Assembly: GCF_000829905.1 (NCBI RefSeq)
Contig: NZ_CDPP01000003.1
Coordinates: 1-64,000 of the forward strand
DNA from: Beduini massiliensis
Lineage (GTDB): Bacteria > Bacillota_I > Bacilli_A > Erysipelotrichales > Coprobacillaceae
Direction: 5' to 3'
Length of the DNA stretch: 64,000 bases
Positions 56,015 through 64,000 of the stretch are shown here, piece by piece (positions within the stretch are counted from its first letter, which is position 1; each line of letters starts with the position of its first letter). The position numbers and the translations under genes are program-made. Below the pieces are notes generated by a model. It saw nothing but the letters and a program-made list of their open reading frames with translations, did no database searches and had not been told where the DNA came from.

Positions 56015-57298
56015 ATGGCATACAGCGCACCAAGAGGAACAGTGGACTTGCTTCCACAACAAACAAAAAATTGGCAGTATTTAGAACAACTATTACGTAC
56101 GATTGCCTTTAACTACAACGTCAAGGAAATTCGTGTTCCAATCTTTGAACATACCGAATTATTTAACCGAGCAGTAGGCGATACGACGGATGTTGTATCA
56201 AAAGAAATGTACACCTTTAAAGACCGTGGAGACCGTTCTTTGACTCTGCGTCCCGAAGGAACAGCCGGAGTGGTCAGAGCGTTCGTTGAAAATAAACTTT
56301 ATGTGAATCCCGATAAATTAACAAAGCTTTACTACATGGGACCAATGTTTCGCTACGAACGTCCGCAAAAAGGGAGACAACGTCAATTCCACCAATTTGG
56401 AGTGGAAATGTTGGGACTGGAAAATCCCGAAGTGGATGTAGAATGCATGGTTATGGCAGTGACGATCATTGAATCGTTAGGATTGCAGAACGTTAAACTG
56501 CATATCAATACATTAGGTGATGAAACCAGCCGCGAAAATTATCGTCAGGCATTGATGAATCACTTTAAACCGGGATTGAATGAATTGTGCGGAGATTGTC
56601 AGGCTCGCTTTGAAAAAAATCCTTTGCGTATTTTAGACTGCAAAGTAGATAAAGCACATCCGTTGATAAAGACAGCCCCTAAGACGATTGATTATTTAAC
56701 TTTGGAAGCAAAAGCGCATTTTGAAAAAGTATGTGCTTTGTTAGATGATCTGGAAATTGATTATCTGGTGGATACTAATTTAGTCAGAGGATTGGATTAC
56801 TACTGTCATACTGTTTTTGAGGTAATCAGTGAAGATCCGACTTTCGGCAATGCCGCTACTTTAGGCGGAGGCGGTCGCTACAATAAATTAGTTCAGGAAA
56901 TGGGCGGACCGGAAACACCGGGTGTCGGGTTTGCCTTTGGAATGGAACGTTTAGCCTTAGCGTTAGATCAGATGGAACCGGAGGAAGAAGATGCCTTGGA
57001 TATTTACATCATGCCGCTAGGACAAGAGGCCAGAGACTTATCTTTGCAGATCGTTACAATGTTAAGAGCTAATGGATTTAGCTGCGATATGGATTATGCC
57101 AATCGATCAATGAAAGCAATGTTTAAAACAGTCGATCGCTTACAGGCACACTTTGCGATAATTATCGGAGAAGAAGAAGTCAAAAATGAAGTCGTCAACA
57201 TTAAATGTACGCATGATAAAGTACAGGAAACAGTACCGTTAGAAGATATTGTTGCTTATATTGAACATCATTTAGAAGGGGGACATGAGCATGAATAG
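56015..57298 (+). CDS. hisS: Histidyl-tRNA synthetase
   Basis: This 427-residue class II enzyme charges tRNA-His. It has APRGTVDLLPQQT at the N-terminus, motif 2 MGPMFRYERPQKGRQRQFHQF near 109, the His-binding LVRGLDYYCHTVFEV near 258 and GGRYNKLVQEMG, motif 3 GVGFAFGMERL near 305, and a C-terminal anticodon domain. The ribosome site aaaggagg precedes the start. It is co-transcribed with aspS, which overlaps it by eight bases. Confidence 0.96.
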   Translation: MAYSAPRGTVDLLPQQTKNWQYLEQLLRTIAFNYNVKEIRVPIFEHTELFNRAVGDTTDVVSKEMYTFKDRGDRSLTLRPEGTAGVVRAFVENKLYVNPDKLTKLYYMGPMFRYERPQKGRQRQFHQFGVEMLGLENPEVDVECMVMAVTIIESLGLQNVKLHINTLGDETSRENYRQALMNHFKPGLNELCGDCQARFEKNPLRILDCKVDKAHPLIKTAPKTIDYLTLEAKAHFEKVCALLDDLEIDYLVDTNLVRGLDYYCHTVFEVISEDPTFGNAATLGGGGRYNKLVQEMGGPETPGVGFAFGMERLALALDQMEPEEEDALDIYIMPLGQEARDLSLQIVTMLRANGFSCDMDYANRSMKAMFKTVDRLQAHFAIIIGEEEVKNEVVNIKCTHDKVQETVPLEDIVAYIEHHLEGGHEHE

Positions 57299-59048
57299 AA
57301 CACACCATAATGGGGAATTAAGAATTGAAAATGTAGGAGAAATCGTTGAATTAAAAGGATGGGTCGCAAAAAAGAGAAACCTTGGGGCCTTAGTCTTTAT
57401 TGATCTGAGAGACCGTTATGGCATTACTCAGGTTATTTGTGATGAATCCATGGAGACGGTTACAAAAGAAGTGAAAAATGAATTTGTGATTCATGTGGTA
57501 GGAAAAGTGGTGGAAAGAAGTTCAAAGAACCCTAAGATGCCAACCGGAGATATTGAAATTGAAGCGACGAAGCTGGATATCATTTCCCCTGCCGCATTGA
57601 CACCCATGATCATTGCCGATGAAACAGACGCTTTGGAAGAAACACGTTTAGTCTATCGTTATTTAGATTTACGCCGTCCTAAGATCCAACAAAATATCTT
57701 ATTGCGCCATCAAATCACAAAAAGTATTCGTCATTATTTAGATGATTTGGATTTTGTGGATATTGAAACCCCTTATTTAACTCGTTCTACTCCGGAAGGA
57801 GCAAGGGATTTCCTTGTCCCCAGCCGTGTCCATAACGGAAAATTCTTTGCCTTGCCGCAGTCACCTCAGCAGTTCAAGCAGTTATTGATGATTGCCGGAT
57901 TTGAAAAATATTATCAGATCGCCCGCTGTTTCAGAGATGAAGATTTAAGAGCCGATCGTCAATTGGAATTTACTCAAGTCGATGTCGAAATGTCATTTAT
58001 GAATACCGACGAGATCTTGGCAGTCTGTGAAGGAATGATGGCAAAAGTCATGAAAGATGTCAAAGGCATTGATCTTCCTTTACCATTAAAACGTATGACT
58101 TGGCAAGAAGCAATGGAAAGATATGGTATCGATAAACCGGATATTCGTTTCGATTTAGAATTGGTTAACTTAAATGAAACAGTAAAAGATGTTGATTTTG
58201 TGGTTTTTAAATCGGCTTTAAATGCAAACGGACATGTAAAAGGGATCAACGTCATCAATCAGGCGGCTCATTATTCACGTAAAGCCTTAGATAAACTGAC
58301 CGATATCGCTAAAACATATAAAGCAAAAGGTTTAGCGTGGATGAAAGTGAACCAAGGCAAAGCAGAAGGACCGATCGCTAAATTCTTTAATGAAGAACAA
58401 ACCCAAGCGTTATTGGAAGCTATGAATGCCCATGACGGAGACTTGCTGTTGTTTGTTGCAGACGCTAAATATGAAGTCGTATGTGATGCTTTAGCGGCTT
58501 TGCGTAACCATTTAGGAAAAGAATTAAACTTATATGATCCGGAATCATTTGCTTTCTTATGGGTAACGGATTTCCCAATGTTTGAATATGATGAGGAAAC
58601 TCAGCGTTATTATGCAAAACATCATCCGTTCACACGACCAAAAGAAAGTGATTTGGAGCTGATCGAAAAAGATCCGGCAAACTGTTTGGCAGATGCATAT
58701 GATATCGTGTTAAATGGATTTGAATTAGGAGGAGGATCTATTCGTATCCATGAACAGGATTTACAAAAACGTGTCTTTAATGCATTAGGCTTTAGTGATG
58801 AACAGATTCAAAGACAGTTTGGTTATTTTGTTGAAGCCTTTAAATACGGAACACCGCCTCATGGTGGATTTGCCTTAGGTTTGGACCGTATTGCAATGCT
58901 ACTGACACAGTCAGAATCATTACGTGATGTCATTGCTTTCCCTAAAATTTCAAGCTCTAGCTGTCCGATGACTAAAGCACCGACAGCCGTAGATCAAGGG
59001 CAGTTGGAGGAATTAGGATTAGAGGTGATCGCAGATGATGAAGCTTAA
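57291..59048 (+). CDS. aspS: Aspartyl-tRNA synthetase
   Basis: This 585-residue class IIb enzyme charges tRNA-Asp. The N-terminal OB fold has VELKGWVAKKRNLGALVFID; motif 1 lies near VDIETPYLTRSTPEGARDF; motif 2 is RCFRDEDLRADRQLEFTQ near 215. The bacterial GAD insertion lies at about 290-410, and motif 3 is GGFALGLDRIAMLLT near 525. ATG 57291 lies eight bases after aaggggg; ATG 57285 would be too close. It shares the upstream T-box with hisS. Confidence 0.96.
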   Translation: MNRTHHNGELRIENVGEIVELKGWVAKKRNLGALVFIDLRDRYGITQVICDESMETVTKEVKNEFVIHVVGKVVERSSKNPKMPTGDIEIEATKLDIISPAALTPMIIADETDALEETRLVYRYLDLRRPKIQQNILLRHQITKSIRHYLDDLDFVDIETPYLTRSTPEGARDFLVPSRVHNGKFFALPQSPQQFKQLLMIAGFEKYYQIARCFRDEDLRADRQLEFTQVDVEMSFMNTDEILAVCEGMMAKVMKDVKGIDLPLPLKRMTWQEAMERYGIDKPDIRFDLELVNLNETVKDVDFVVFKSALNANGHVKGINVINQAAHYSRKALDKLTDIAKTYKAKGLAWMKVNQGKAEGPIAKFFNEEQTQALLEAMNAHDGDLLLFVADAKYEVVCDALAALRNHLGKELNLYDPESFAFLWVTDFPMFEYDEETQRYYAKHHPFTRPKESDLELIEKDPANCLADAYDIVLNGFELGGGSIRIHEQDLQKRVFNALGFSDEQIQRQFGYFVEAFKYGTPPHGGFALGLDRIAMLLTQSESLRDVIAFPKISSSSCPMTKAPTAVDQGQLEELGLEVIADDEA

Positions 59049-60114
59049 TCGTTTGGAAAAAGTCATTGACAAGATGAAAGAAAAGAAGATGGATTATATG
59101 ATCATCAGTGATCCTTCTTCTATTCACTATCTTTGTGGGGTCAATAATCACCCCGGTGAAAGAATGTATGTGTTATTGATTGATGCAAAGGGCAGCCATC
59201 GTTTATTTTTGAATAAATTATTCTTTGTTTTGCAAGATGTCGGAATTGAAAAAGTTTGGTTTTCAGATACTGATGACAGCATTGCTTTATTGGCTGATGC
59301 CATGCAGTCAGAGACAACGATTGGTATTGATAAATTTTGGCCCGCCCATTTCTTATTAGCCTTGCAAGAAAAAATGCCAAACAATACATTTATCAACGGA
59401 TCCAGCGTTATTGATGAAGTCCGTATGGTGAAAGAACAAGATGAAATTGAGACAATGATGCATGCCAGTCAGATCAATGACCAAGCGATCGAACGATTGA
59501 TCGCCACACTTCAGCCCACCGATACAGAACTGAGCATGAGTGAGCGTTTATTGGCTATCTATCAGGAATTAGGAGCCAGCGGACATTCTTTTTCACCGAT
59601 TGTTGCTTTTGGTAAGAATGGTGCAGATCCTCACCATGGAAATGATGAAACGCGTATTCAATCGGGGGATTCGATTATTATCGATATGGGGTGTTTGTAT
59701 CAGGACTACTGTTCCGATATGACCAGAACTTTCTTTTATCAATGTGTCAGCGATAAACAAAAAGAAGTCTATAATATCGTTAAAGAAGCAAATTTAAAGG
59801 CTCAGGCGATGATCAAACCGGGAGTGCGTTTATGTGATATCGATGCAGCTGCCCGTGATTATATTACCGAAAAAGGATATGGTGAATACTTTACCCATCG
59901 ACTTGGTCATTTCATTGGCCGAGATGTTCATGAATACGGCGATGTATCGAGCCAGTTTGATATGAAAGTGGAAGCGGGAATGATTTTCTCCATTGAACCG
60001 GGAATTTATTTGCCAAATGAGTTTGGTGTACGTGTGGAAGATTTAGTGGTCGTGACCAAAACCGGTTGTGAAAGCTTGAATCATTATTCCAAAGAATTAA
60101 AAATAGTAGATTAA
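59035..60114 (+). CDS. M24-family aminopeptidase P / Xaa-Pro dipeptidase
   Basis: This 359-residue metallopeptidase has an N-terminal creatinase-type domain (to about 130) and a pita-bread catalytic domain. Metal ligands are visible in IIDMGCLYQDYCSDMTRTF (two Asp), HRLGHFIGRDVHE (His), FSIEPGIYLP (Glu) and GVRVEDLVVV (Glu). It cleaves X-Pro bonds in peptides. It overlaps aspS by 14 bases and so belongs to the same operon; a terminator follows. Confidence 0.92.
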   Translation: MMKLNRLEKVIDKMKEKKMDYMIISDPSSIHYLCGVNNHPGERMYVLLIDAKGSHRLFLNKLFFVLQDVGIEKVWFSDTDDSIALLADAMQSETTIGIDKFWPAHFLLALQEKMPNNTFINGSSVIDEVRMVKEQDEIETMMHASQINDQAIERLIATLQPTDTELSMSERLLAIYQELGASGHSFSPIVAFGKNGADPHHGNDETRIQSGDSIIIDMGCLYQDYCSDMTRTFFYQCVSDKQKEVYNIVKEANLKAQAMIKPGVRLCDIDAAARDYITEKGYGEYFTHRLGHFIGRDVHEYGDVSSQFDMKVEAGMIFSIEPGIYLPNEFGVRVEDLVVVTKTGCESLNHYSKELKIVD

Positions 60115-60141
60115 CAGCAGATAAATTCTGCTGTTTTATTT
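60113..60141 (+). terminator. Terminator of hisS-aspS-M24 operon
   Basis: The stem aacagcag/ctgctgtt with a seven-base loop is followed by a T-rich run. Confidence 0.83.
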
Positions 60142-60217
60142 TTGTTACTAAATCTTTTTAACTTGATTTTAATTTAGCGTATAATAGAGATGGATAAAAA
60201 AAGAAAAAGGTGAGTAT

Positions 60218-60661
60218 ATGAATTTGTTGTTTTTTTTGAAATCTAAATCAGATGTAACGTATATTGATGAAAGCAATACGGCCAGACAGGCTTTAGAGAC
60301 GATGAAGCATCATGGCTTTACGGCAGTGCCGGTTGTCAGTGACGATGGCCGCTATGTAGGAACGATTACAGAAGGTGATTTGTTATGGGAGATTTTAAAA
60401 CATGATCCTTTTGAATATAAAATGAGTGAACATATTTATGTAAAAGACATGATTCGTCAGCAGTTAAATCCTGCTGCAAGGGTCGATACGTCAATGGCAG
60501 ATTTGCTGCTGATGGCGACAAAACAGAATTTCATTCCGATTATTGATGATCGTAAACTCTTTATCGGTATTGTTACCCGTAAAGATATTCTGCAGTATTA
60601 TTACCGCTTGCATTATGTAGAAAATAATCCAAAGCAAATCGCCGAAGAATATCAAAAATAG
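60218..60661 (+). CDS. CBS-domain protein
   Basis: This 147-residue protein is made of two CBS domains only. The first is VTYIDESNTARQALETMKHHGFTAVPV-like with DGRYVGTITEGDLLW near 45, and the second has MADLLLMATKQNFIPIIDDRKLFIGIVTRKDIL near 95. Such pairs bind adenosine nucleotides and regulate partners. Small stand-alone CBS proteins of this size resemble CbpA/CbpB, which bind c-di-AMP and link it to Rel, but this is only a possibility. A separate promoter (TATAAT near 60180) precedes it. Confidence 0.82.
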   Translation: MNLLFFLKSKSDVTYIDESNTARQALETMKHHGFTAVPVVSDDGRYVGTITEGDLLWEILKHDPFEYKMSEHIYVKDMIRQQLNPAARVDTSMADLLLMATKQNFIPIIDDRKLFIGIVTRKDILQYYYRLHYVENNPKQIAEEYQK

Positions 60662-60719
60662 TTTTATAAAAATCGTATTTATGCTATTGTTAAGATAGAC
60701 ATAAATGGAGGAGAAATAC

Positions 60720-61589
60720 ATGTATTTAGGAATTGATATTGGTGGAACGTTCATCAAATATGCACTGGTTGAAAAAGATTATACGATTACTAAAAAATGG
60801 AAAAAAGAAACCAAGCTATGCAAGACGAAAGATGAATTTTATGATTATCTTTGCGAAGGTCTAAACGAATTAGATGTGGAATGTATCGGGGTTAGTGCGC
60901 CGGGGGTCATTGACAGTGATTCTACTGTTTTATCGAAAGCGGCTCGCAATGTCAGAATCATGATGCATCATCGTGTCAACGAAGAAATAAAGAGTCGTAC
61001 CGGAATCAAGACAGCGACGATGAATGATGCAAAAGCAGCCGGTTACTGTGAATTGATGATTGGTAATGGAAAAGGGACGTCTTCAAGCGTATATTTCGTC
61101 ATTGGTACCGGAATCGGCGGATGTGTTTGTGATCGTGAGGGTGTCATCCAAGGCGTGAATAATATTGCCGGAGAATTCTCTAACATTCCAATGGGCTATG
61201 CTGATGGAAAGATCTTAGGATTATCAAATTTGGCATCCATGAGTGCTTTGATTAACATTTATAACAGCATGAGTGAGACTCAGCTGACCTATGGAACAGA
61301 AGTATGCGAACGCTACCTGGCAAAAGAAGCTGCAGCTGTGAAGGCTATGGATCAATGGTGTTTAAATATCTGTTTAGGGCTTTTTAGTATCGTGATTTTC
61401 TATAATCCGGAAGTGATCTGTTTAGGCGGAGGAATCAGTGAAGAAGACTGGTTTATTGACAAGGTAAGAGAGACTTGGAATGGATTGGAACGTCCGTTCA
61501 AAGATTTAACGACGACAAGGATCGACCGTTGTCTTTATAATAATGACGCTAATTTATTAGGCGCCGTATTATATGCAACAAAACATTAG
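60720..61589 (+). CDS. ROK-family protein lacking the zinc motif
   Basis: This 289-residue ASKHA protein has GIDIGGTFIKYALV at the N-terminus (phosphate 1), VSAPGVIDSD near 65, MNDAKAAGYCE near 105 with the catalytic-type Asp, and IGTGIGGCVCD near 128. Canonical ROK sugar kinases then have GE.GH and a CxCGxxGC zinc site. Here the segment reads AGEFSNIPMGYADGKILGL, without that His and the Cys cluster. It may be a divergent sugar kinase or a regulatory pseudokinase. ATG 60720 follows ggagg. murC lies downstream. Confidence 0.8.
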   Translation: MYLGIDIGGTFIKYALVEKDYTITKKWKKETKLCKTKDEFYDYLCEGLNELDVECIGVSAPGVIDSDSTVLSKAARNVRIMMHHRVNEEIKSRTGIKTATMNDAKAAGYCELMIGNGKGTSSSVYFVIGTGIGGCVCDREGVIQGVNNIAGEFSNIPMGYADGKILGLSNLASMSALINIYNSMSETQLTYGTEVCERYLAKEAAAVKAMDQWCLNICLGLFSIVIFYNPEVICLGGGISEEDWFIDKVRETWNGLERPFKDLTTTRIDRCLYNNDANLLGAVLYATKH

Positions 61590-61619
61590 GGAAATAGGGC
61601 TCTAATGTTTCTTTTTTTT
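61582..61619 (+). terminator. Terminator after ROK gene
   Basis: The stem aacattag/ctaatgtt with a 12-base loop is followed by a T run. Confidence 0.78.
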
Positions 61620-61654
61620 GTGATTGTGATAAAATAGTTCTAGAGGTGAGAATA

Positions 61655-62968
61655 ATGTATTATTTTATAGGTGTAAAAGGTTCGGGAATGGCATCCCTGG
61701 CAAGAATTTTATATGAACTCGGGTATGAAGTTACCGGAAGTGATATTGACAAATATATCTTTATTGAAGAAGATTTAAGAAATAAAGGCATTCCTATCTA
61801 TTCTTTCAACAAGGAGAATATTAAAGATGGGTATAAAGTCATTATTGGGAATGCGTTCAATGATGACCACGAAGAAGTAAAAGCGGCATTGGAAAATCCC
61901 AATGTGGAATGTTATCGCTATTTTGACTTTTTAGGAGAGATGATGGATCGTTATGATTCGATTGCCATTGCCGGAACACATGGAAAAACCACCACGACCG
62001 GAATGGCTTATCATCTGTTTAAAGACTATGATAAAACGACAGTGCTGATCGGAGATGGAACCGGATTTGCAGAAAAAGACAGCAAATATTTTATTGCGGA
62101 GTCATGTGAGTATCAGGATCATTTCCTGCATTATCGTCCTAAATATGCAGTAATCAACAATATCGAATATGATCATGTGGATTATTTCAAGACGTTTGAA
62201 GATTATAAGCAGGCATTTGAAAATTTTGCCAATCAAGTAAAAGATACGGTGATTATTTGGGGAGATGATCCTTATTTGCCTAAGCTTCATATTCAAACAA
62301 GAACATTGTCTTTTGGGTTAAACAAAAACAATGATGTTCAAGCAATAAATTATTTACCGACAGAAGAAGGCATGAGTTTTGATGTGATGATTCACGGTGA
62401 ACTGTTTGGACATTTCAATCTGCCTTATTTTGGGAAGCATATGCTTCAAAATGCTCTCGCTAACATTACTTTAGGTTATTTAGAAGGGATGGAAGCAGAA
62501 TATATTAATGAACGTTTAGCCTCATTTGATGGTGTAAAGCGTCGTTATAGCGTGAAAAAAATTGGTCATAATATATATGTTGATGATTACGCTCATCATC
62601 CAACAGCTATTCGTATGGTCATTGAGGCGACTCGTGTGCGTTATCCGTATAAAAAGATCGTGGCCATCTTTAAACCAGATCGTTTTTCAAGAATCCTGCG
62701 TTTTGCTAAAGAATTCGCTGAAGCAATGGATCTTTCAGATTATCCATATTTATGCCATTTTCCGGAAAATGCGGCGAAAGAACCGGGAATTGACATTGAT
62801 ATTCATGAGATCGGACAATATATTCCAAGGGCAAAGATTATTCGTGAAGATATATCTTCTGCTAAACAGCTTGCAGAGTATGAAGATGTTGTCTATTTAT
62901 TTATGAGCAGCAAAGATATTTATAAGTTCGAAGATTTAGTGATAGAGGCGAAGAAAGCGGAAATTTAA
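61655..62968 (+). CDS. murC: UDP-N-acetylmuramate--L-alanine ligase
   Basis: This 437-residue cytosolic ligase adds L-Ala to UDP-MurNAc in peptidoglycan precursor synthesis. It has FIGVKGSGMASLARIL at the N-terminus, P-loop AIAGTHGKTTTTGM near 110, NIEYDHVDYF near 170, ANITLGYLEG near 270, DDYAHHPTAIR near 312 and FKPDRFSRI. The short length and the GVKGSGM N-terminus match Bacillota MurC. ATG 61655 has agaggtgag upstream. The murC-ytxG-ytxH-ccpA order matches Bacillus. Confidence 0.93.
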   Translation: MYYFIGVKGSGMASLARILYELGYEVTGSDIDKYIFIEEDLRNKGIPIYSFNKENIKDGYKVIIGNAFNDDHEEVKAALENPNVECYRYFDFLGEMMDRYDSIAIAGTHGKTTTTGMAYHLFKDYDKTTVLIGDGTGFAEKDSKYFIAESCEYQDHFLHYRPKYAVINNIEYDHVDYFKTFEDYKQAFENFANQVKDTVIIWGDDPYLPKLHIQTRTLSFGLNKNNDVQAINYLPTEEGMSFDVMIHGELFGHFNLPYFGKHMLQNALANITLGYLEGMEAEYINERLASFDGVKRRYSVKKIGHNIYVDDYAHHPTAIRMVIEATRVRYPYKKIVAIFKPDRFSRILRFAKEFAEAMDLSDYPYLCHFPENAAKEPGIDIDIHEIGQYIPRAKIIREDISSAKQLAEYEDVVYLFMSSKDIYKFEDLVIEAKKAEI

Positions 62969-63029
62969 TACATTTATTGCATAATGAAAGCGACTGTGCA
63001 ATAATAAACTTAAGAGAAGAGGTGGATAT

Positions 63030-63293
63030 ATGAGCGCATTGCAGATAAGCCAATGTATCGTTTTATTAGCAGGTGCGTTTGCCTTGCTGGCACTCGGTTT
63101 TGTCTTTATAAAATTAGTCAGCACGATCGAGCGTCTCAACATGACGATCGACCGCTCCAATCAAACAATCGATAAAGCCAATCTGATGATTGATGACATC
63201 AATTATAAATTGGATATGATCAATCGTCCTTTTGAAGCGATTACACGATTGTTTGCCCCATTTGGCGGGAAAAGCAAGTTCAGGAAAAAATAG
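63030..63293 (+). CDS. YtxG-like (DUF948-type) membrane protein
   Basis: This 87-residue protein has one N-terminal membrane helix (residues 8-30) followed by a Thr/Asn/Ile-rich coiled-coil-like stretch (IERLNMTIDRSNQTIDKAN, then MIDDINYKL) and a basic tail. This matches the DUF948/YtxG pattern in a short form, and its place between murC and ytxH is that of ytxG. A gaggtgg site precedes the start. Possible role in cell-wall stress. Confidence 0.75.
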   Translation: MSALQISQCIVLLAGAFALLALGFVFIKLVSTIERLNMTIDRSNQTIDKANLMIDDINYKLDMINRPFEAITRLFAPFGGKSKFRKK

Positions 63294-63305
63294 GAGGATA
63301 TAAAT

Positions 63306-63833
63306 ATGAAATTAGGAAAATTTATTGTTGGTTTAGGTGTTGGGGTGATTGCCGGAATGTTATGTGCACCTAAAAAAGGCAGTGAAATGGTAGAAGACAT
63401 TAAAGAAGGTTCTAAGAAAGCTTACGATAAATCAAAAGACCTGACAAAAGAGGATATCGTAGGCATGATCAGTACAACTGCAGATAAAATGAAAAAAGCT
63501 GTAGAAGATTTCGATGCTGAAAAAGTAAAAACTTCAACTAAAGAAAAATTAACAGATGTTAAAAGCAGCTTAGATGAATTAGTACAAAAAGCAAAAGATA
63601 ATGAATCATGTCAAGAAGTATTGGAAAGAATCGATGATCTTTCTCAAAAAGCAATGGAAAAGATTAACGAATACAAGGAAAAAATTATCGAATACGGTCA
63701 AGATGTATATGATGATATGAGTGATGAAATCGACGAAGAATTAGATGATGTTAAAGAAGAAATCGATGACTTATTAGAAGAAATTGGTGAAGAAAAGTCT
63801 GATACAGACAATTCTGACAAAGATAATGGATAA
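63306..63833 (+). CDS. YtxH-family protein
   Basis: This 175-residue protein has the YtxH motif at its N-terminus: [24 protein letters not shown] (a short membrane helix with GxxxGxxAG-like Gly spacing and AP(K)KG). A long, highly charged helical region follows, ending in an acidic tail. In Bacillus YtxH is a stress-associated small protein. A gaggat site precedes the start. Its last eight bases overlap the next gene. Confidence 0.85.
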   Translation: MKLGKFIVGLGVGVIAGMLCAPKKGSEMVEDIKEGSKKAYDKSKDLTKEDIVGMISTTADKMKKAVEDFDAEKVKTSTKEKLTDVKSSLDELVQKAKDNESCQEVLERIDDLSQKAMEKINEYKEKIIEYGQDVYDDMSDEIDEELDDVKEEIDDLLEEIGEEKSDTDNSDKDNG

Positions 63834-64000
63834 AAAGGTAACCATTTATGATGTAGCTAGAGAAGCGAATGTTTCCCTAGCTACAGTTTCCAGAGTTATC
63901 AATGGGTCAAGTGTTGTTAAACAGGCAACCAAAGCCCGCGTTTTAGAGGTCATCGAACGATTAGATTTTAAACCTAACGAAATTGCCAGAGGATTGGCAA
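63826..64000 (+). CDS. ccpA: Catabolite control protein A (partial, runs off the window)
   Basis: The first 58 residues of a LacI-family regulator are present: [30 protein letters not shown], then [21 protein letters not shown]. The HTH and hinge helix closely follow CcpA of Bacillus, and the murC-ytxG-ytxH context is that of ccpA. CcpA binds cre sites with HPr-Ser-P and controls carbon metabolism. The effector domain lies beyond position 64000, so another LacI regulator cannot be fully excluded. Confidence 0.8.
   Translation, partial: MDKKVTIYDVAREANVSLATVSRVINGSSVVKQATKARVLEVIERLDFKPNEIARGLA

Overview
The window is a 64 kb stretch of low-GC Bacillota chromosome, most likely an anaerobic gut member of the Erysipelotrichia. 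The 16S rRNA has the look of that group by memory, which I could not test by alignment. Supporting signs are T-box leaders before aminoacyl-tRNA synthetase genes, a reversed rubrerythrin, CIRCE and PerR-like operators, and Bacillus-like gene order in several housekeeping blocks. No phage, intact insertion sequence, CRISPR array or tRNA gene was seen.

Layout. 1-4787: a complete 16S-23S-5S rRNA operon without spacer tRNAs. 4898-7071: a c-di-AMP receptor, a DUF975 membrane protein, an ArsC/Spx-like protein and a PerR-boxed reversed rubrerythrin. 7390-9981: a large repeat-rich surface protein. 10018-14100: a leftward run with an unknown protein, an AraC/GyrI-type regulator, a GNAT, a Cof-type HAD phosphatase and a patatin. 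14339-20899: htpG with two CIRCE elements, a 42-aa membrane peptide, a LUD protein, xpt plus HAD with an unexplained structured leader, then feoAB. 20997-30826: ilvE, niaR, a Na/Pi symporter, an ABC exporter, VOC and HAD proteins, a fluoride riboswitch with a CPA2 antiporter, a ZIP transporter divergent from an MntR-like repressor, and a helical-repeat/cold-shock protein. 31066-35953: an unknown protein, ackA, a YcxB-like protein, a TPP riboswitch with thiT, an orphan small-RNA-like unit and an Ntdp-type phosphatase.

36009-39166 is tsaE-tsaB-rimI-tsaD-rex (t6A tRNA modification, then the redox repressor). 39205-43287 is T-box-asnS, MTA/SAH nucleosidase and an amidohydrolase. 43510-46363 is the most unusual part: a 66-aa exported Cys/His-rich peptide gene, two bases upstream of an HTH-TPR regulator, followed by a diverged paralogue of that regulator with its own palindromic operator candidate. 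It resembles RRNPP peptide-sensing systems, but the precursor is atypical.

46883-64000 follows the Bacillus order yrzE-yrbG-spoVB-comN-recJ-apt-rel-(T-box) hisS-aspS, lacking secDF and dtd. It then runs through an M24 peptidase, a CBS protein, a ROK protein that lacks the zinc motif, murC-ytxG-ytxH and the start of ccpA, cut by the window edge.

Regulation visible in the DNA: HrcA (htpG), a PerR/Fur-type site (rubrerythrin), fluoride and TPP riboswitches, two T-boxes, and many intrinsic terminators. In the hisS leader the specifier position reads GAC (Asp), overlapping CAC (His). All product names rest on reading motifs by eye; no database search was possible.
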